Assembly (NCBI GenBank): GCA_017550335.1
Contig: JAFZPM010000039.1
Span: 1-64,000, forward strand
DNA from: Paludibacteraceae bacterium
GTDB lineage: Bacteria; Bacteroidota; Bacteroidia; Bacteroidales; Paludibacteraceae
Length of the DNA stretch: 64,000 nucleotides
Direction: 5' to 3'
In this document: positions 52,733 to 61,300 of the stretch, one piece after another
Position numbering within the stretch: position 1 is the first letter of the stretch
Layout: every line of letters starts with the position of its first letter
Translations under genes and position numbers: made by a program
Notes under the pieces: generated by a model
Databases searched by the model: none
What the model was told of the DNA's origin: nothing
What the model saw: only the letters and a program-made list of their open reading frames with translations

Positions 52733-53437
52733 TTATTTCTTCAGGTATGCCTTCCGCTCCTCTTCCGGGAATTTCTCGATGGCGTATCTCAAGGCGGTCC
52801 TTGGCATTGTCTGGCAGCGGGTGGAGAGGTACTCTTTTAGCTTTCCGATATCCTTCTTCCCCGCCTCCCTCAGAAGCCAACCCGTCGCTTTCTGGATGAG
52901 GTCGTGCGGGTGGTGGAGCAGTATGTCCGCTATTCGGAAGGTGTCGTCAGTCTCGCCGTTGCGGATGAACTTCATGGTGCTGACGATGCCGATGCGTTGC
53001 TCCCAGATGGTCTTGCCCTTCTCCGCCAATTCGTAGAGTAGGGCACGGTCCTTGTCGAGGAGCCACGTGCCGATGATCTCGTAGCAGGTGAGGTCGACGA
53101 GGTCCCAGTTGTTGATGTGGGCGGTGTGGGTGAGGTAGAAATCCACGCATCTCTTCTGCGTGTCGGGGTCGCCTTTCGCATGGCTGAAGATCTGTATGAG
53201 TATCAGCAGGGCTGCTAGGCGGATTTCGTGGTAGGGGGAGGCGACGCACTCCTCCAATTCGTCGAAGCTGGTGCTCTTCCATCGCTGCTTGACGATCTCC
53301 CTGGTCGTGGGCACCTTGATTCCCAGGAAGAGGTCTCCCTCCCCGTATTGTCCCGGACCTGTCTTGAAGAAGCGGGAGAGGTGGCGGGCTTGCGCTTCGT
53401 CCTTGTGTGCCATCAGTATGTTCGCCAGTTCGCTCAT
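52733..53437 (-). CDS. AlkD-like DNA alkylation repair glycosylase
   Basis: A 234-aa all-helical HEAT-like repeat protein of the AlkC/AlkD family, which removes bulky or cationic alkylated bases without base flipping. GIKVPTTREIVKQRW is at the N-terminus. NNWDLVDLTCYEIIGTWL carries the Trp/Asp pair matching the catalytic Trp-Asp of AlkD. IWEQRIGIVSTMKFIR has the matching Arg. LLHHPHDLIQKATGWLLREAG and MPRTALRYAIEKF are conserved family blocks. Normal length. It follows a secreted-protein gene on the same strand after 18 nt. Confidence 0.92.
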   Translation of the reverse strand: MSELANILMAHKDEAQARHLSRFFKTGPGQYGEGDLFLGIKVPTTREIVKQRWKSTSFDELEECVASPYHEIRLAALLILIQIFSHAKGDPDTQKRCVDFYLTHTAHINNWDLVDLTCYEIIGTWLLDKDRALLYELAEKGKTIWEQRIGIVSTMKFIRNGETDDTFRIADILLHHPHDLIQKATGWLLREAGKKDIGKLKEYLSTRCQTMPRTALRYAIEKFPEEERKAYLKK

Positions 53438-53455
53438 GCTCTCTGTGGGTCGTGC

Positions 53456-54559
53456 TTATTTGTTCTTTTTGATGAAATCCTGCATCTTTTGGCACAGGAC
53501 GTCCATTTTCCCTTTATTCCCCTTGGCGTTGTAGATTCTGGTGAACTCCTCGTGGAACTCGATGAACGTCAGTTTGCCGCATCTCTTGTTCTTGCCGTTG
53601 TAGCTGCAAAGACGGTTTTCCAGTTCGATTTGGTATAGTTCGTTGCCCCCTTTCTCTTTGCAGTATGCCAAGTAGAGGGAGGAGCAGAGGAAGTCCCTGA
53701 AACATTCATCCTTTTTGCCCGATCCTTTCAGGGAATGGTCGATGAAGGGTTGGCAGAGGGATTGGAAGAACGGGTGTCCGCATTTAGCGTTCGCATGGCA
53801 GTTCCAACTGTCGTAGACTGTGCCGCAACCTGTCTGGAACAGTGTGCTCGCCTTCTTTTTGTTCTCGTAGGTACGGATGGTATGGCGGAAGTCGAATGGA
53901 GAGACTTTGGCGGTGATGTACACGTATGATTCCTTCGTCTTGCCGTTCAGCCAATTGAACTGTGCGTTGATGCATTGGTCTGCCCATGTGAGGTAGGCGG
54001 TGATGTGAGGGGCCAATTCCTCGATGTTGTTGTCATAGCGGATGACGCTGGCGAACTCTTCCAGCATGGGCAACGCTATCTTCATGAGGGAGTCCCCTTT
54101 GTTGCTTACGCCTGTGTAGCGGGAGTCTTTCTCGATATGTCCTGATTTGTAGCGGTAGAAGTAGGAGGCGGCGCTCAATTCGCTCAGGTCATTCTCCACG
54201 GTGTTCAGCCAATCCACGATCTTGTAGCTTGTGTACTTCGCGGTGTTGATGGTGCTGATGGTGGCGCTATATAGGTTGGAATGGTCCCATGGGGAAGAGA
54301 ATTCGATCTCCTCGTTGGTGCTCTTGCGCTGGCTCTCGTTCTGGTAGGTGCGTATGGAGTTCGCCAGCATGAGGAATCCGTTCACGTTCGAGAATTCGAT
54401 GTTGGAGTAGCTGCTTTTGAAGAACTCGTCCTCCCGCCAGTATTTGTTCACTTCGTCGGTCGGTTTGCTTTGCGCCGATAGGCCTTGGCATCCGATGACT
54501 ACTAACGCCGCGAAGAGAAATGCCTTTTTCACCCTTGTTGTTTGTCTGACTCTATTCAT
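53456..54559 (-). CDS. Secreted protein of unknown function
   Basis: A 367-aa protein with a signal peptide (VKKAFLFAALVVIGCQGLSAQ) and no further membrane segment. Starts inside the signal region (Val or later Met) are possible. The C-terminal third has a Cys-rich segment (CGTVYDSWNCHANAKCGHPFFQSLC...CFRDFLCSSLYLAYCKEKGG...CSYNGKNKRCGKL), suggesting disulfides. I do not recognise the family. It precedes the AlkD-like gene by 18 nt and may share its transcript. Confidence 0.7.
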   Translation of the reverse strand: MNRVRQTTRVKKAFLFAALVVIGCQGLSAQSKPTDEVNKYWREDEFFKSSYSNIEFSNVNGFLMLANSIRTYQNESQRKSTNEEIEFSSPWDHSNLYSATISTINTAKYTSYKIVDWLNTVENDLSELSAASYFYRYKSGHIEKDSRYTGVSNKGDSLMKIALPMLEEFASVIRYDNNIEELAPHITAYLTWADQCINAQFNWLNGKTKESYVYITAKVSPFDFRHTIRTYENKKKASTLFQTGCGTVYDSWNCHANAKCGHPFFQSLCQPFIDHSLKGSGKKDECFRDFLCSSLYLAYCKEKGGNELYQIELENRLCSYNGKNKRCGKLTFIEFHEEFTRIYNAKGNKGKMDVLCQKMQDFIKKNK

Positions 54560-54738
54560 GGTATTGGACTCTTATTTGTTAGATATACTATACGCTCACT
54601 TTCATACTGCAATATTCGCTATTTTTATCGATTTTTCCAACTGCCAATTGCCTATTTTGTCTTGATGATTGATATTTTTATATGAATCTAAATAAATGTG
54701 TGTTCTGTGAAAAAATAAAAATAAAATAGTCTTTTTGT

Positions 54739-54769
54739 TTTGTCAAATGAGAAATCGGACATATCTTTG
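54739..54769 (+). promoter_or_regulatory. Orphan consensus promoter
   Basis: TTTG at 54739-54742, 19 nt, TATCTTTG at 54762-54769: a perfect Bacteroidota promoter. Predicted start about 54776. The only downstream features before a strong terminator are about 75 nt of non-coding sequence. Confidence 0.75.
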
Positions 54770-54775
54770 TGACGC

Positions 54776-54852
54776 AAACAAAACAGGTAGATTTTTTCAT
54801 AGTTAAGGTGGGTGTGCAGAAGTCGGGAGATTTTTGCACACTAATTTTTTTT
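54776..54852 (+). ncRNA. Candidate small RNA
   Basis: A perfect promoter followed within about 80 nt by a terminator hairpin (GTGTGCA 54812-54818, TGCACAC 54835-54841, then eight T at 54845-54852). No ORF of sense lies between. It may be a free-standing small RNA or the attenuated leader of a gene lost when the adjacent transposon inserted. Confidence 0.45.
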
Positions 54853-54978
54853 GTCCCAATCGTAGCGGTGGACGATTTGTTCCCGGCAACGCCTTCCCCT
54901 TATGAGGCCACTTTAAGTGAAATGTACGCGAAAACTTTTTGCTTTTTGCGAAAATATTTTATATACCTGTTGGATGAA

Positions 54979-55485
54979 TTAGAATAATGCATATTTAACT
55001 TGTCCTATGGGTTTGTTTTTGAGAAAATTAAAATATTGCAGTAATGTGAAGGCCGCCACTTTAGCCGCCATTCTTGTGAAGATGCCTGAAGTTTTCTTAG
55101 CATAATTTCGAATCATCATAAAATGGTCGTTCATTCGGGAAAAGACCGTCTCGATTCTCTTTCTAAAACGTTTGTAAGTTCATGAAGGAGCAGTCCAGTT
55201 CTTTTGGTTCAGTCGGTAAGGTACATCAAGGGTGATGTTTGCGGTTTCGAACAAGTTCAGCTGGACAGGGGCACTTAAATAGCCATTGTCGCCGTGGATC
55301 AAGCAATCGTGGTAATCCCTTTGTGCGTCTTTAAGATATTGTAGGTCATGCACATTGGCCGCAGTCATATCATAGGATTGGATGACACCGTATCTCGCCA
55401 CATTTCCCTTCTCGTTTACATGATTTCCTGCGAATTGCTTGCAAATTTCAAGGATTTTTCTAAAATTTGTAATGAAGTTGCGCAT
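54979..55485 (-). pseudogene. IS982-type transposase relic
   Basis: Minus-strand translation gives NVHDLQYLKDAQRDYHDCLIHGDNGYLSAPVQLNLFETANI...NQKNWTAPS, a TGA stop at about 55180, then TYKRFRKRIETVFSRMNDHF, KTSGIFTRMAAKVAAFTLLQ and KPIGQVKYALF. This is the C-terminal half of a DDE transposase of the IS982 group common in Porphyromonas and relatives; the N-terminal half is missing. Non-functional. Confidence 0.8.
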
Positions 55486-55614
55486 GTCTAAGACAATGGT
55501 ATCTGTTTTATTTTTACACTACTAAAATATTAAAAATCAGTGGAATGCGCAATTTCTTGTTATTGTAAATTTAATTCAACCAACAGGTCTAAATAAGAAT
55601 GAGATTAGGAAGTA

Positions 55615-56112
55615 ATGGTGAAGCCAGCTGGAAATAAAATGTTTTTCCTATTATTTTTCATAATGGGTTTTAATGCTATTCTTGTTATTGTGTATATTGT
55701 CCATAAAGCAAGAGAGGAGAAGAGTATTAATTACTCAGAAGCAGAATATATGGAAATGACGAATTATCAGGTTGAGGCTACAGATATTGTGTTAATGAAA
55801 AAAATGGGTGCAAGACATGTGTATAAGGCTAAAATAACATCAATTGACATCAAACAGAAATACGATTCTCCCATATACTCCATTTTGTGTGACACGGCAA
55901 AAATGAGTATGTATTTCTTCTATGACAATGGAGATTATGGTGCATCATTGCCATCAGATATAGATACCTTAGTTTTTGTTTTTAACAATAAAGAAAAGGA
56001 AGTGAGATTAAAATCATCAGGTCAAATAATAGCTCCTATTAAACCAATTTATTATTTATATAGAAAAAGTGAGTTCAATAAATATATTACTGTGAATACA
56101 ATACGATTGTAA
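55615..56112 (+). CDS. Single-pass membrane protein of unknown function
   Basis: A 165-aa protein with one N-terminal membrane helix (MFFLLFFIMGFNAILVIVYIV) and a soluble part of about 135 residues with mixed alpha/beta character (EATDIVLMKKMGARHVYKAKITSIDI). Not recognised. AT-rich, and situated just downstream of a transposase relic, so probably part of the accessory island. It is 68 nt upstream of the lipoprotein gene in the same direction. Confidence 0.6.
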   Translation: MVKPAGNKMFFLLFFIMGFNAILVIVYIVHKAREEKSINYSEAEYMEMTNYQVEATDIVLMKKMGARHVYKAKITSIDIKQKYDSPIYSILCDTAKMSMYFFYDNGDYGASLPSDIDTLVFVFNNKEKEVRLKSSGQIIAPIKPIYYLYRKSEFNKYITVNTIRL

Positions 56113-56180
56113 TTAAAAGAGTTGGAGAGCCTTCTATAATATCATATATTTGTTTACGAACATATATAAACACCTCGCTT

Positions 56181-57917
56181 ATGCAAAAATGTAATTTCAC
56201 AATTATCTCTATAACATTACTTGCTCTACTAGCAAGTGCTTGTACAGACACGACAAAAGATACGGTTAAAGACTCATCAAAAGAGACAACGATAATAAGC
56301 GGCAAGATATGTGACATGGAAGGGAACAATCTTACCGATGTTACCGTAATCTCCGGAGACAAACAAATCAAAACTGACTCTACCGGACTTTTCTCTCTCG
56401 ACGTCGACACCCTCATCGGAAATCGTTGTGTGTTGCGGATTCAGAAAGAAGGTTACTTCGACCGAATCTATTCAAAAAAGGCGACCGACACGATCAATTA
56501 TCCTATTCAATTGATAAAGAAGGAGCAGTCGAAATTTGTGACATTAAAAAGATTCGATGCTAAAGAAGGTGCCATGATTGAAGCCAACGGTGCAACCGTC
56601 ACAATTCCAAAATCGGGGGTAGTAAAAAGCGATGGATCCGACTATAACGGAACTGTTGACATCGCCGTCGTCTACTTATCTCCGATAGGTGCTCCAGCGA
56701 TGAATCCTCTTATGCCGGGTGCCGACCTTATGGCTATCGCAAGTGATGGAGATACAGTTCCGCTAATCTCTTATGGCATGGTGAATGTGGAGATGACCGA
56801 CGAGGAGGGAAATCCACTGCAGTTGAAAGAGGGTTGTGAAGCCAACTTGAAGTATCCAGCACCCAAAGGATTCAGCAGTCACGACACTATTCCACTTTGG
56901 TATTTCAACGAAGAAAACGGACTGTGGATTGAAGAGGGATACTCAACCAGACAAGGAGACAACTATGTAGGGTCTGTCAAACATTTCACCTGGTGGAATT
57001 GTGATATCAAATTGAAAAATGGAGCGAAGATTCGCTGTCGTCTTAAAAACTATCCCTACGGAATAGTCAGTATCTATGCATCACCAGATTCCATTAAAGC
57101 TTGGGTAAACAACGAAACTATCCAATCCAACATGTTTGCCTATAGATTATTTTCCATTGCAGGCGTACAAATGCCGGCGCTTAACCCGGGAGAATTATTA
57201 GACACGACCATCGTTTTCAATAAAATAATTCTTCATGATGTCAACGGCAAAACTTTATCATATGAGAAATTCAAGATTAACGACGTAATATATCGTACAG
57301 ACGAAAACGGCACATTCGCTGTCCCTTTAGACATGAATAAAACCACCACAATAAAGTTTCAGAACTACGAAACTGAAACCATTTCCAAGGACAATTTTGA
57401 TGCCGATGGCGTTTGTGTCGTAGTATGTAAGCTGTTGAAAAAGAATGACATAAATAATAAAAGACAGAAGGCGAAAGACTCAGTTAATCCAATGCCAAAA
57501 TCAAAGGACACAGAATTCGTATCAAAGGACACAAATAACATTAAAGAAAAAACAGAAGACGAATGGAGCGATAAAAAAGTCTTTGATGAGGGAGGAGGTG
57601 GTAGCTCTAGAAGCAGTAGCTTTAGGTTCCGTACGAATTATCCATCCAAATGTGCGGAGTCTGGAATCCAAGGAGTCGTCTACATCGAAGTTACAATTGA
57701 ACCTGATGGCACTATTTCTGATCCAAAAATCGTAAAATCTATTCAGAAAAGAGGAAAGAATGGCTCAATAGTTGAGCCCAAAGACGAAGATTTTAAGCTC
57801 TTAGAAGAAGAAGCCCTCCGTGCTATAAAACTCGCAAAAATATCTATAGGCAATGGTTCTTATTCCGATCGTCCAAGAAGGGTTTTCCCACTAAGTTTTT
57901 GGCTTCTAGAACCGTGA
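56181..57917 (+). CDS. Lipoprotein with a C-terminal TonB-like domain
   Basis: A 578-aa protein. Signal peptide II: ITLLALLASAC (lipid-modified Cys21), then an acidic Thr-rich linker. A carboxypeptidase-regulatory-like beta domain follows (about 37-110, SGKICDMEGNNLTDVTVISG), then a long central region with Ig-like or ZU5-like character (GAMIEANGATVTIPKSGV). A low-complexity Lys/Asp/Ser linker (430-480) leads to a C-terminal TonB-C domain (RTNYPSKCAESGIQGVVYIEVTIEPDGTISDPKIVKS). TonB-C usually ends periplasmic transducers; here it is on a lipoprotein with no transmembrane anchor, as seen in some Bacteroidota peptidases. Function unknown. Moderately AT-rich. Confidence 0.75.
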   Translation: MQKCNFTIISITLLALLASACTDTTKDTVKDSSKETTIISGKICDMEGNNLTDVTVISGDKQIKTDSTGLFSLDVDTLIGNRCVLRIQKEGYFDRIYSKKATDTINYPIQLIKKEQSKFVTLKRFDAKEGAMIEANGATVTIPKSGVVKSDGSDYNGTVDIAVVYLSPIGAPAMNPLMPGADLMAIASDGDTVPLISYGMVNVEMTDEEGNPLQLKEGCEANLKYPAPKGFSSHDTIPLWYFNEENGLWIEEGYSTRQGDNYVGSVKHFTWWNCDIKLKNGAKIRCRLKNYPYGIVSIYASPDSIKAWVNNETIQSNMFAYRLFSIAGVQMPALNPGELLDTTIVFNKIILHDVNGKTLSYEKFKINDVIYRTDENGTFAVPLDMNKTTTIKFQNYETETISKDNFDADGVCVVVCKLLKKNDINNKRQKAKDSVNPMPKSKDTEFVSKDTNNIKEKTEDEWSDKKVFDEGGGGSSRSSSFRFRTNYPSKCAESGIQGVVYIEVTIEPDGTISDPKIVKSIQKRGKNGSIVEPKDEDFKLLEEEALRAIKLAKISIGNGSYSDRPRRVFPLSFWLLEP

Positions 57918-57944
57918 TAAAAGGCACAAAAAAGAGACTTCATT

Positions 57945-58010
57945 ATGGAATGGATTAATACGGGTACAACAACAATTGGATCTGTTATTACGGCATTTTT
58001 TTTCAGATAA
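57945..58010 (+). CDS. 21-codon peptide or truncated gene start
   Basis: ATG at 57945 gives MEWINTGTTTIGSVITAFFFR then TAA. The end lies at an 8-T run (57996-58003). One extra T would join this frame to the 62-aa ORF that starts at 58025. It may be a broken start of that gene or chance. Confidence 0.25.
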   Translation: MEWINTGTTTIGSVITAFFFR

Positions 58011-58024
58011 TAAAAATAAAGAAA

Positions 58025-58213
58025 ATGGAGAAGGAGAAAAGAAATAAAGGATTAATTAGATTAGTTATTATATCCATTATTTTGGATATAATAATTCTTT
58101 TGATACTTACTCATGTTGGTTTTAGAGGACGAGAACCACTTCGTATTGATGAAATCCCTCTGGTAATAGTTGTGTTGTTAGTAATAAATATTTTTCATAT
58201 TTTTCCCCATTAA
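58025..58213 (+). CDS. Small membrane protein
   Basis: A 62-aa protein with a basic N-terminus (MEKEKRNKG) and two hydrophobic segments (LVIISIILDIIILLILTHVG and IPLVIVVLLVINIFHIF). AGAAAATGG context, no clear ribosome site. No family recognised. Lies between the lipoprotein and an Rhs fragment. Confidence 0.45.
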   Translation: MEKEKRNKGLIRLVIISIILDIIILLILTHVGFRGREPLRIDEIPLVIVVLLVINIFHIFPH

Positions 58214-58377
58214 TCGTTATTTTTTTTCGACCTCGTATAGTAAAACTAATTGTAACTTTGTAAAACCTGGGGAAAATAGATGCCCATAAGTCTATTGATT
58301 GGAACGTAATAAACCAAGCACGTCTTGTCAGCCCCCTGCCACTGACAACGGCGAAGCCGTGCCAACCCCCAAGAAAA

Positions 58378-58494
58378 TGATGGGAAAAACAGGAGGAGAT
58401 ATCCGCCTCTACCACGTCGATCACCTCGGCTCCACCTCCCTCGTGACGGACATCGACGGCGAGGTGACCCAGCACGTCGCCTACATCCCTTTTC
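58378..58494 (+). pseudogene. Rhs-repeat fragment
   Basis: Codes for LYHVDHLGSTSLVTDIDGEV and TQHVAYIPF, the RHS repeat-associated core (usually HPDHLGS...YxPYGE). It lies in a GC-rich patch between AT-rich sequences. The frame does not extend into a full Rhs protein on either side. It is a relic of an Rhs or wall-associated toxin gene. Confidence 0.75.
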
Positions 58495-58557
58495 CCCCAC
58501 AGCATACCCAATGGCACGATGGTGGAGCGACGCATTCGTGACATTTGCGAAAAATCC

Positions 58558-58700
58558 TTATCTTTGTAAGGATGAAAAAAAGAAGCAATATGGGCTTATA
58601 TCTGAATCCGAATGCGGACGCATTAAAACAAAGTCTTAGAAATTTGCCTCCTCCGGATAGAAGCCGGGAAGCAATTGCCTTAACGGTTTTTCACATCTAA
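58558..58700 (+). CDS. 42-codon ORF with its own promoter box
   Basis: TATCTTTG (58558-58565) lies just upstream of ATG 58572. The frame reads MKKRSNMGLYLNPNADALKQ and ends at TAA 58698-58700. The MGxYLNPxN start resembles the first residues of a Bacteroidota AAA-ATPase family (usually MGIYLNPGN), so it may be a truncated copy. Low certainty; the CDS itself is 58572-58700. Confidence 0.25.
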
Positions 58701-58778
58701 GTGTTGCTTGTGCCGTGAAAAATCATCTGAATTTTATAACTTTGCGGTGAAATGTTTGGTCATTAACAACGAGGAAAA

Positions 58779-59732
58779 ATGAGGAAATTATTGATGGCCC
58801 AGGATTTGGGCGACTTGAACAAGGCGGTACAAGAAGCCTTGGAAATCAAGAAAAACAGATATGCGTATAAGAAGTTGGGTGAGAACAAGACCCTTCTGTG
58901 TGTCTTCTTCAACAACAGTCTGCGCACGCGCCTTAGTACTCAGAAGGCGGGTATGAACTTGGGAATGAACACGATGGTGCTCGACGTGAACCAGGGCGCA
59001 TGGAAGTTGGAAACGGAGCGTGGCGTCGTTATGGATGGCGACAAGTCGGAGCATCTGCTCGAAGCCATCCCAGTCATGGCCTCGTTCTGCGATGTGATCG
59101 GTGTGCGTTCGTTCGCCCGCTTCGAGAACAAGGAGTTCGACTATCAGGAGACGATCCTGAACCAATTCATCAAGTACTCGGGCAAACCGGTGTTCAGCAT
59201 GGAGTCCGCCACCGCCCACCCGTTGCAGGCGTTCGCCGACCTCATCACCATTGAGGAGTACAAGAAGAAGGAACGTCCGAAGGTGGTCATGACATGGGCC
59301 CCTCATCCGCGCGCCCTTCCGCAGGCCGTGCCTAATTCGTTCGCCGACTTCATGAACGAGGCGAATGTGGACTTCGTCATCACCCATCCGAAGGGTTATG
59401 AGCTGAGCGAGAAGTTCGTGCGCAACGCTAAGATCGAGTATGACCAGGACAAGGCGTTGGAAGGCGCGGACTTCGTCTATGCGAAGAACTGGTCCGCCTA
59501 TCAAGATCCTAACTACGGACAAATCCTCAGCAAGGATATGTCTTGGACGGTAAGCACGGAGAAGATGGCGCTCACCAACAATGCCTATTTCATGCATTGT
59601 TTGCCAGTCCGTCGCAACATGATCGTGACGGACGATGTGATCGAGAGTCCTCAGTCTCTGGTAATCCCGGAGGCCGCTAACCGTGAGATCTCCGCCGAGA
59701 CGGTCATCAAACGTATATTGGAATCATTATAA
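58779..59732 (+). CDS. argF': N-succinylornithine (or N-acetylornithine) carbamoyltransferase
   Basis: A 317-aa enzyme of arginine synthesis that transfers the carbamoyl group from carbamoyl phosphate to an N-acylated ornithine, as in Bacteroides fragilis. The carbamoyl-phosphate loop is FFNNSLRTRLSTQ (45-57). The 80s loop RGVVMDGDKSEHLLEA distinguishes acylornithine enzymes, and the C-terminal HCLPVRRNMIVTDDV is the family signature. The specificity position (Pro90 in B. fragilis, Glu in acetylornithine enzymes) is Ser90 here. From what I recall of published mutants Ser favours succinylornithine, but this needs testing. GAGGAAAA ribosome site precedes the ATG. Confidence 0.93.
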   Translation: MRKLLMAQDLGDLNKAVQEALEIKKNRYAYKKLGENKTLLCVFFNNSLRTRLSTQKAGMNLGMNTMVLDVNQGAWKLETERGVVMDGDKSEHLLEAIPVMASFCDVIGVRSFARFENKEFDYQETILNQFIKYSGKPVFSMESATAHPLQAFADLITIEEYKKKERPKVVMTWAPHPRALPQAVPNSFADFMNEANVDFVITHPKGYELSEKFVRNAKIEYDQDKALEGADFVYAKNWSAYQDPNYGQILSKDMSWTVSTEKMALTNNAYFMHCLPVRRNMIVTDDVIESPQSLVIPEAANREISAETVIKRILESL

Positions 59733-59749
59733 CCTCAAAATTACTAGTT

Positions 59750-60454
59750 ATGGAAAATTACGTTGAAACAACCAAAGAGACGAACGAGGTGTTGAGCGCG
59801 CAGCGTACGTTGTTGAAGAATGTCTATTGCTGGATGGCTCTCGCCCTCGTCGTGACGGGTTTGACATCCTATTATGTGGCTTCCTCTGAGCGTATACTCT
59901 CCCTTATGGGGTCTGGACTCTATATCGGTCTGTTGATTGCCGAGGTCGTGCTGGTGGTCATCCTTTCCGCCCGTATCCACAAGATGTCGTTTGCGGTGGC
60001 TGGTGTAGTCTTTGTCATCTATTCCATCCTTAATGGTGTGACGCTCAGTGTCTTGCTGCTAGTCTATACGTTTGAGTCCATCGCCCTTGCCTTTTTCATC
60101 ACGGCGGGCACTTTCACCGCTATGGCGCTGATCGGACATTTCACGAAGAAGGATCTCTCCTCCATGGGGCAGATCTTGTTGATGGCACTTATCGGATTGA
60201 TCATCGCGACTGTCGTGAATCTGTTCATCGGAAGTTCCACCTTCCAGTACATCCTCTCCTATGTGGGGGTTCTCATCTTCGTGGGACTTACCGCGTACGA
60301 TGCCCAAAAGATAAAGAATCAGATCAACGAGTTTGGTACGGAAATCAGCGAGAGCACTATGAAATTGGCCCTGATGGGTGCGCTGGAGCTCTATTTGGAT
60401 TTCATCAACCTGATGATCTATATCCTAAGGATTGTAGGTTCCAGAAGGGACTAA
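59750..60454 (+). CDS. Bax inhibitor-1 / YccA family membrane protein
   Basis: A 234-aa protein with seven hydrophobic segments, starting with VLSAQRTLLKNVYCWMALALVVTGLTSYYVA and ending in a hydrophobic helix with RD. SILNGVTLSVLLLVY and YVGVLIFVGLTAYDAQKIKNQ carry the paired acidic residues of the BI-1 pore/pH-sensing site. Members are proton-dependent calcium leak channels or regulators of membrane proteolysis. It follows argF' by 17 nt but has its own terminator; functional connection to argF' is not obvious. Confidence 0.93.
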   Translation: MENYVETTKETNEVLSAQRTLLKNVYCWMALALVVTGLTSYYVASSERILSLMGSGLYIGLLIAEVVLVVILSARIHKMSFAVAGVVFVIYSILNGVTLSVLLLVYTFESIALAFFITAGTFTAMALIGHFTKKDLSSMGQILLMALIGLIIATVVNLFIGSSTFQYILSYVGVLIFVGLTAYDAQKIKNQINEFGTEISESTMKLALMGALELYLDFINLMIYILRIVGSRRD

Positions 60455-60497
60455 AAACAACTTGTGTGGACTTGTAGGGAAGATCATCCCTATTGTG

Positions 60498-60548
60498 GCG
60501 ATGTGCATACTGTTTCTTGGAAAAGAGACGATGTGCACATCGCTTTTT
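60498..60548 (+). terminator. Terminator after the BI-1 gene
   Basis: GCGATGTGCA and TGCACATCGC form a perfect 10-bp stem, with an inner 7-bp hairpin (GTTTCTT-GGAA-AAGAGAC), followed by TTTTT. Confidence 0.8.
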
Positions 60549-60607
60549 CTGTTTGACGCGTAACAATATGGTGGTGTTTATCGTGTGGGGTAGGGTGGAT
60601 ATGGGAC

Positions 60608-60638
60608 AAAAAAAAAGACGCAACCTGCGATGCGTCTT
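60608..60638 (-). terminator. Terminator of the Pur-alpha-like gene
   Basis: On the minus strand AAGACGCA, 8-nt loop, TGCGTCTT, followed by about seven T. The two terminators face each other between convergent genes. Confidence 0.85.
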
Positions 60639-60667
60639 GTTCCTTCTCTCCTGAACGTCCGTGAAAA

Positions 60668-61003
60668 TCAACCGAAGTCTATCTCAAACCGGCTTGGAAC
60701 AGGGTTGCTCCTGTCCTCTCCTTGTTCGGAACTCTTGCCGATGTAGTCCATCACATCATTCAGGCCTGTCATGAATTTTTCAAAGTCTTCCCGGTACAAA
60801 AAGATCTTGTGTTTTTCAAATGACACCTGGGCCTCCTCGCCCGAAACTTTCTTCTTGCTCTCCGTAATGGCGAGGAATAGCTCGTCCTTACGGTTGCGCT
60901 TCACGTCAAGGTAGTATATTCTTTTGCCTGCCTTGATCGCTTTCGAATAAACAATCTCCTGATCCCGCTTATCCGTATCAAACCTCAATTTCTCATCTTC
61001 CAT
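60668..61003 (-). CDS. DUF3276 / Pur-alpha-like nucleic-acid-binding protein
   Basis: A 111-aa protein (start 61003, MEDEKLRF; an alternative ATG two codons upstream). It matches the PUR-alpha-like family of Bacteroidota and spirochaetes: EIVYSKAIKAGKRIYYLDVKRNRKDELFLAITESKKK, then KHKIFLYREDFEKFMTGLNDVMDYI. These proteins bind single-stranded RNA and DNA through a beta-beta-beta-beta-alpha fold; a role in RNA metabolism is likely but undefined. Monocistronic with a strong terminator. Confidence 0.9.
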   Translation of the reverse strand: MEDEKLRFDTDKRDQEIVYSKAIKAGKRIYYLDVKRNRKDELFLAITESKKKVSGEEAQVSFEKHKIFLYREDFEKFMTGLNDVMDYIGKSSEQGEDRSNPVPSRFEIDFG

Positions 61004-61245
61004 ATACAATCCTCCTAATTTTTAATTATCATTCCTTGAAAACGAAATCTTCCAAATGTATGCATAAATTCTCATTTTCACAATTTTTTCTTCCGTTTTT
61101 TTTGAAATGTGGCATATTTTTCTATAAAAAGGGATATGTGACAAGTCTGGATGCCACATCTCACAACGGAAAAGATTGCGGTTCCCTCCCCGTATTTTTT
61201 TAGAAAATTTCACAAAAAATATTTCGTGGTGTTTCAGGAATGCTA

Positions 61246-61253
61246 TATATTTG
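61246..61253 (+). promoter_or_regulatory. Ferredoxin promoter -7 box
   Basis: TATATTTG is an exact TAnnTTTG match, with TTTC at 20-nt spacing upstream. Predicted leader about 40 nt. Confidence 0.6.
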
Positions 61254-61300
61254 CATTGTGTGTAAACACAAAATTTTATTAACTAAAAAAGAAAAATACT

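Noticed and set aside
54769..54987. GTG-started 72-codon frame over the small RNA region
   Set aside because: Its start precedes the predicted transcription start, it crosses the terminator, and the sequence is not protein-like.
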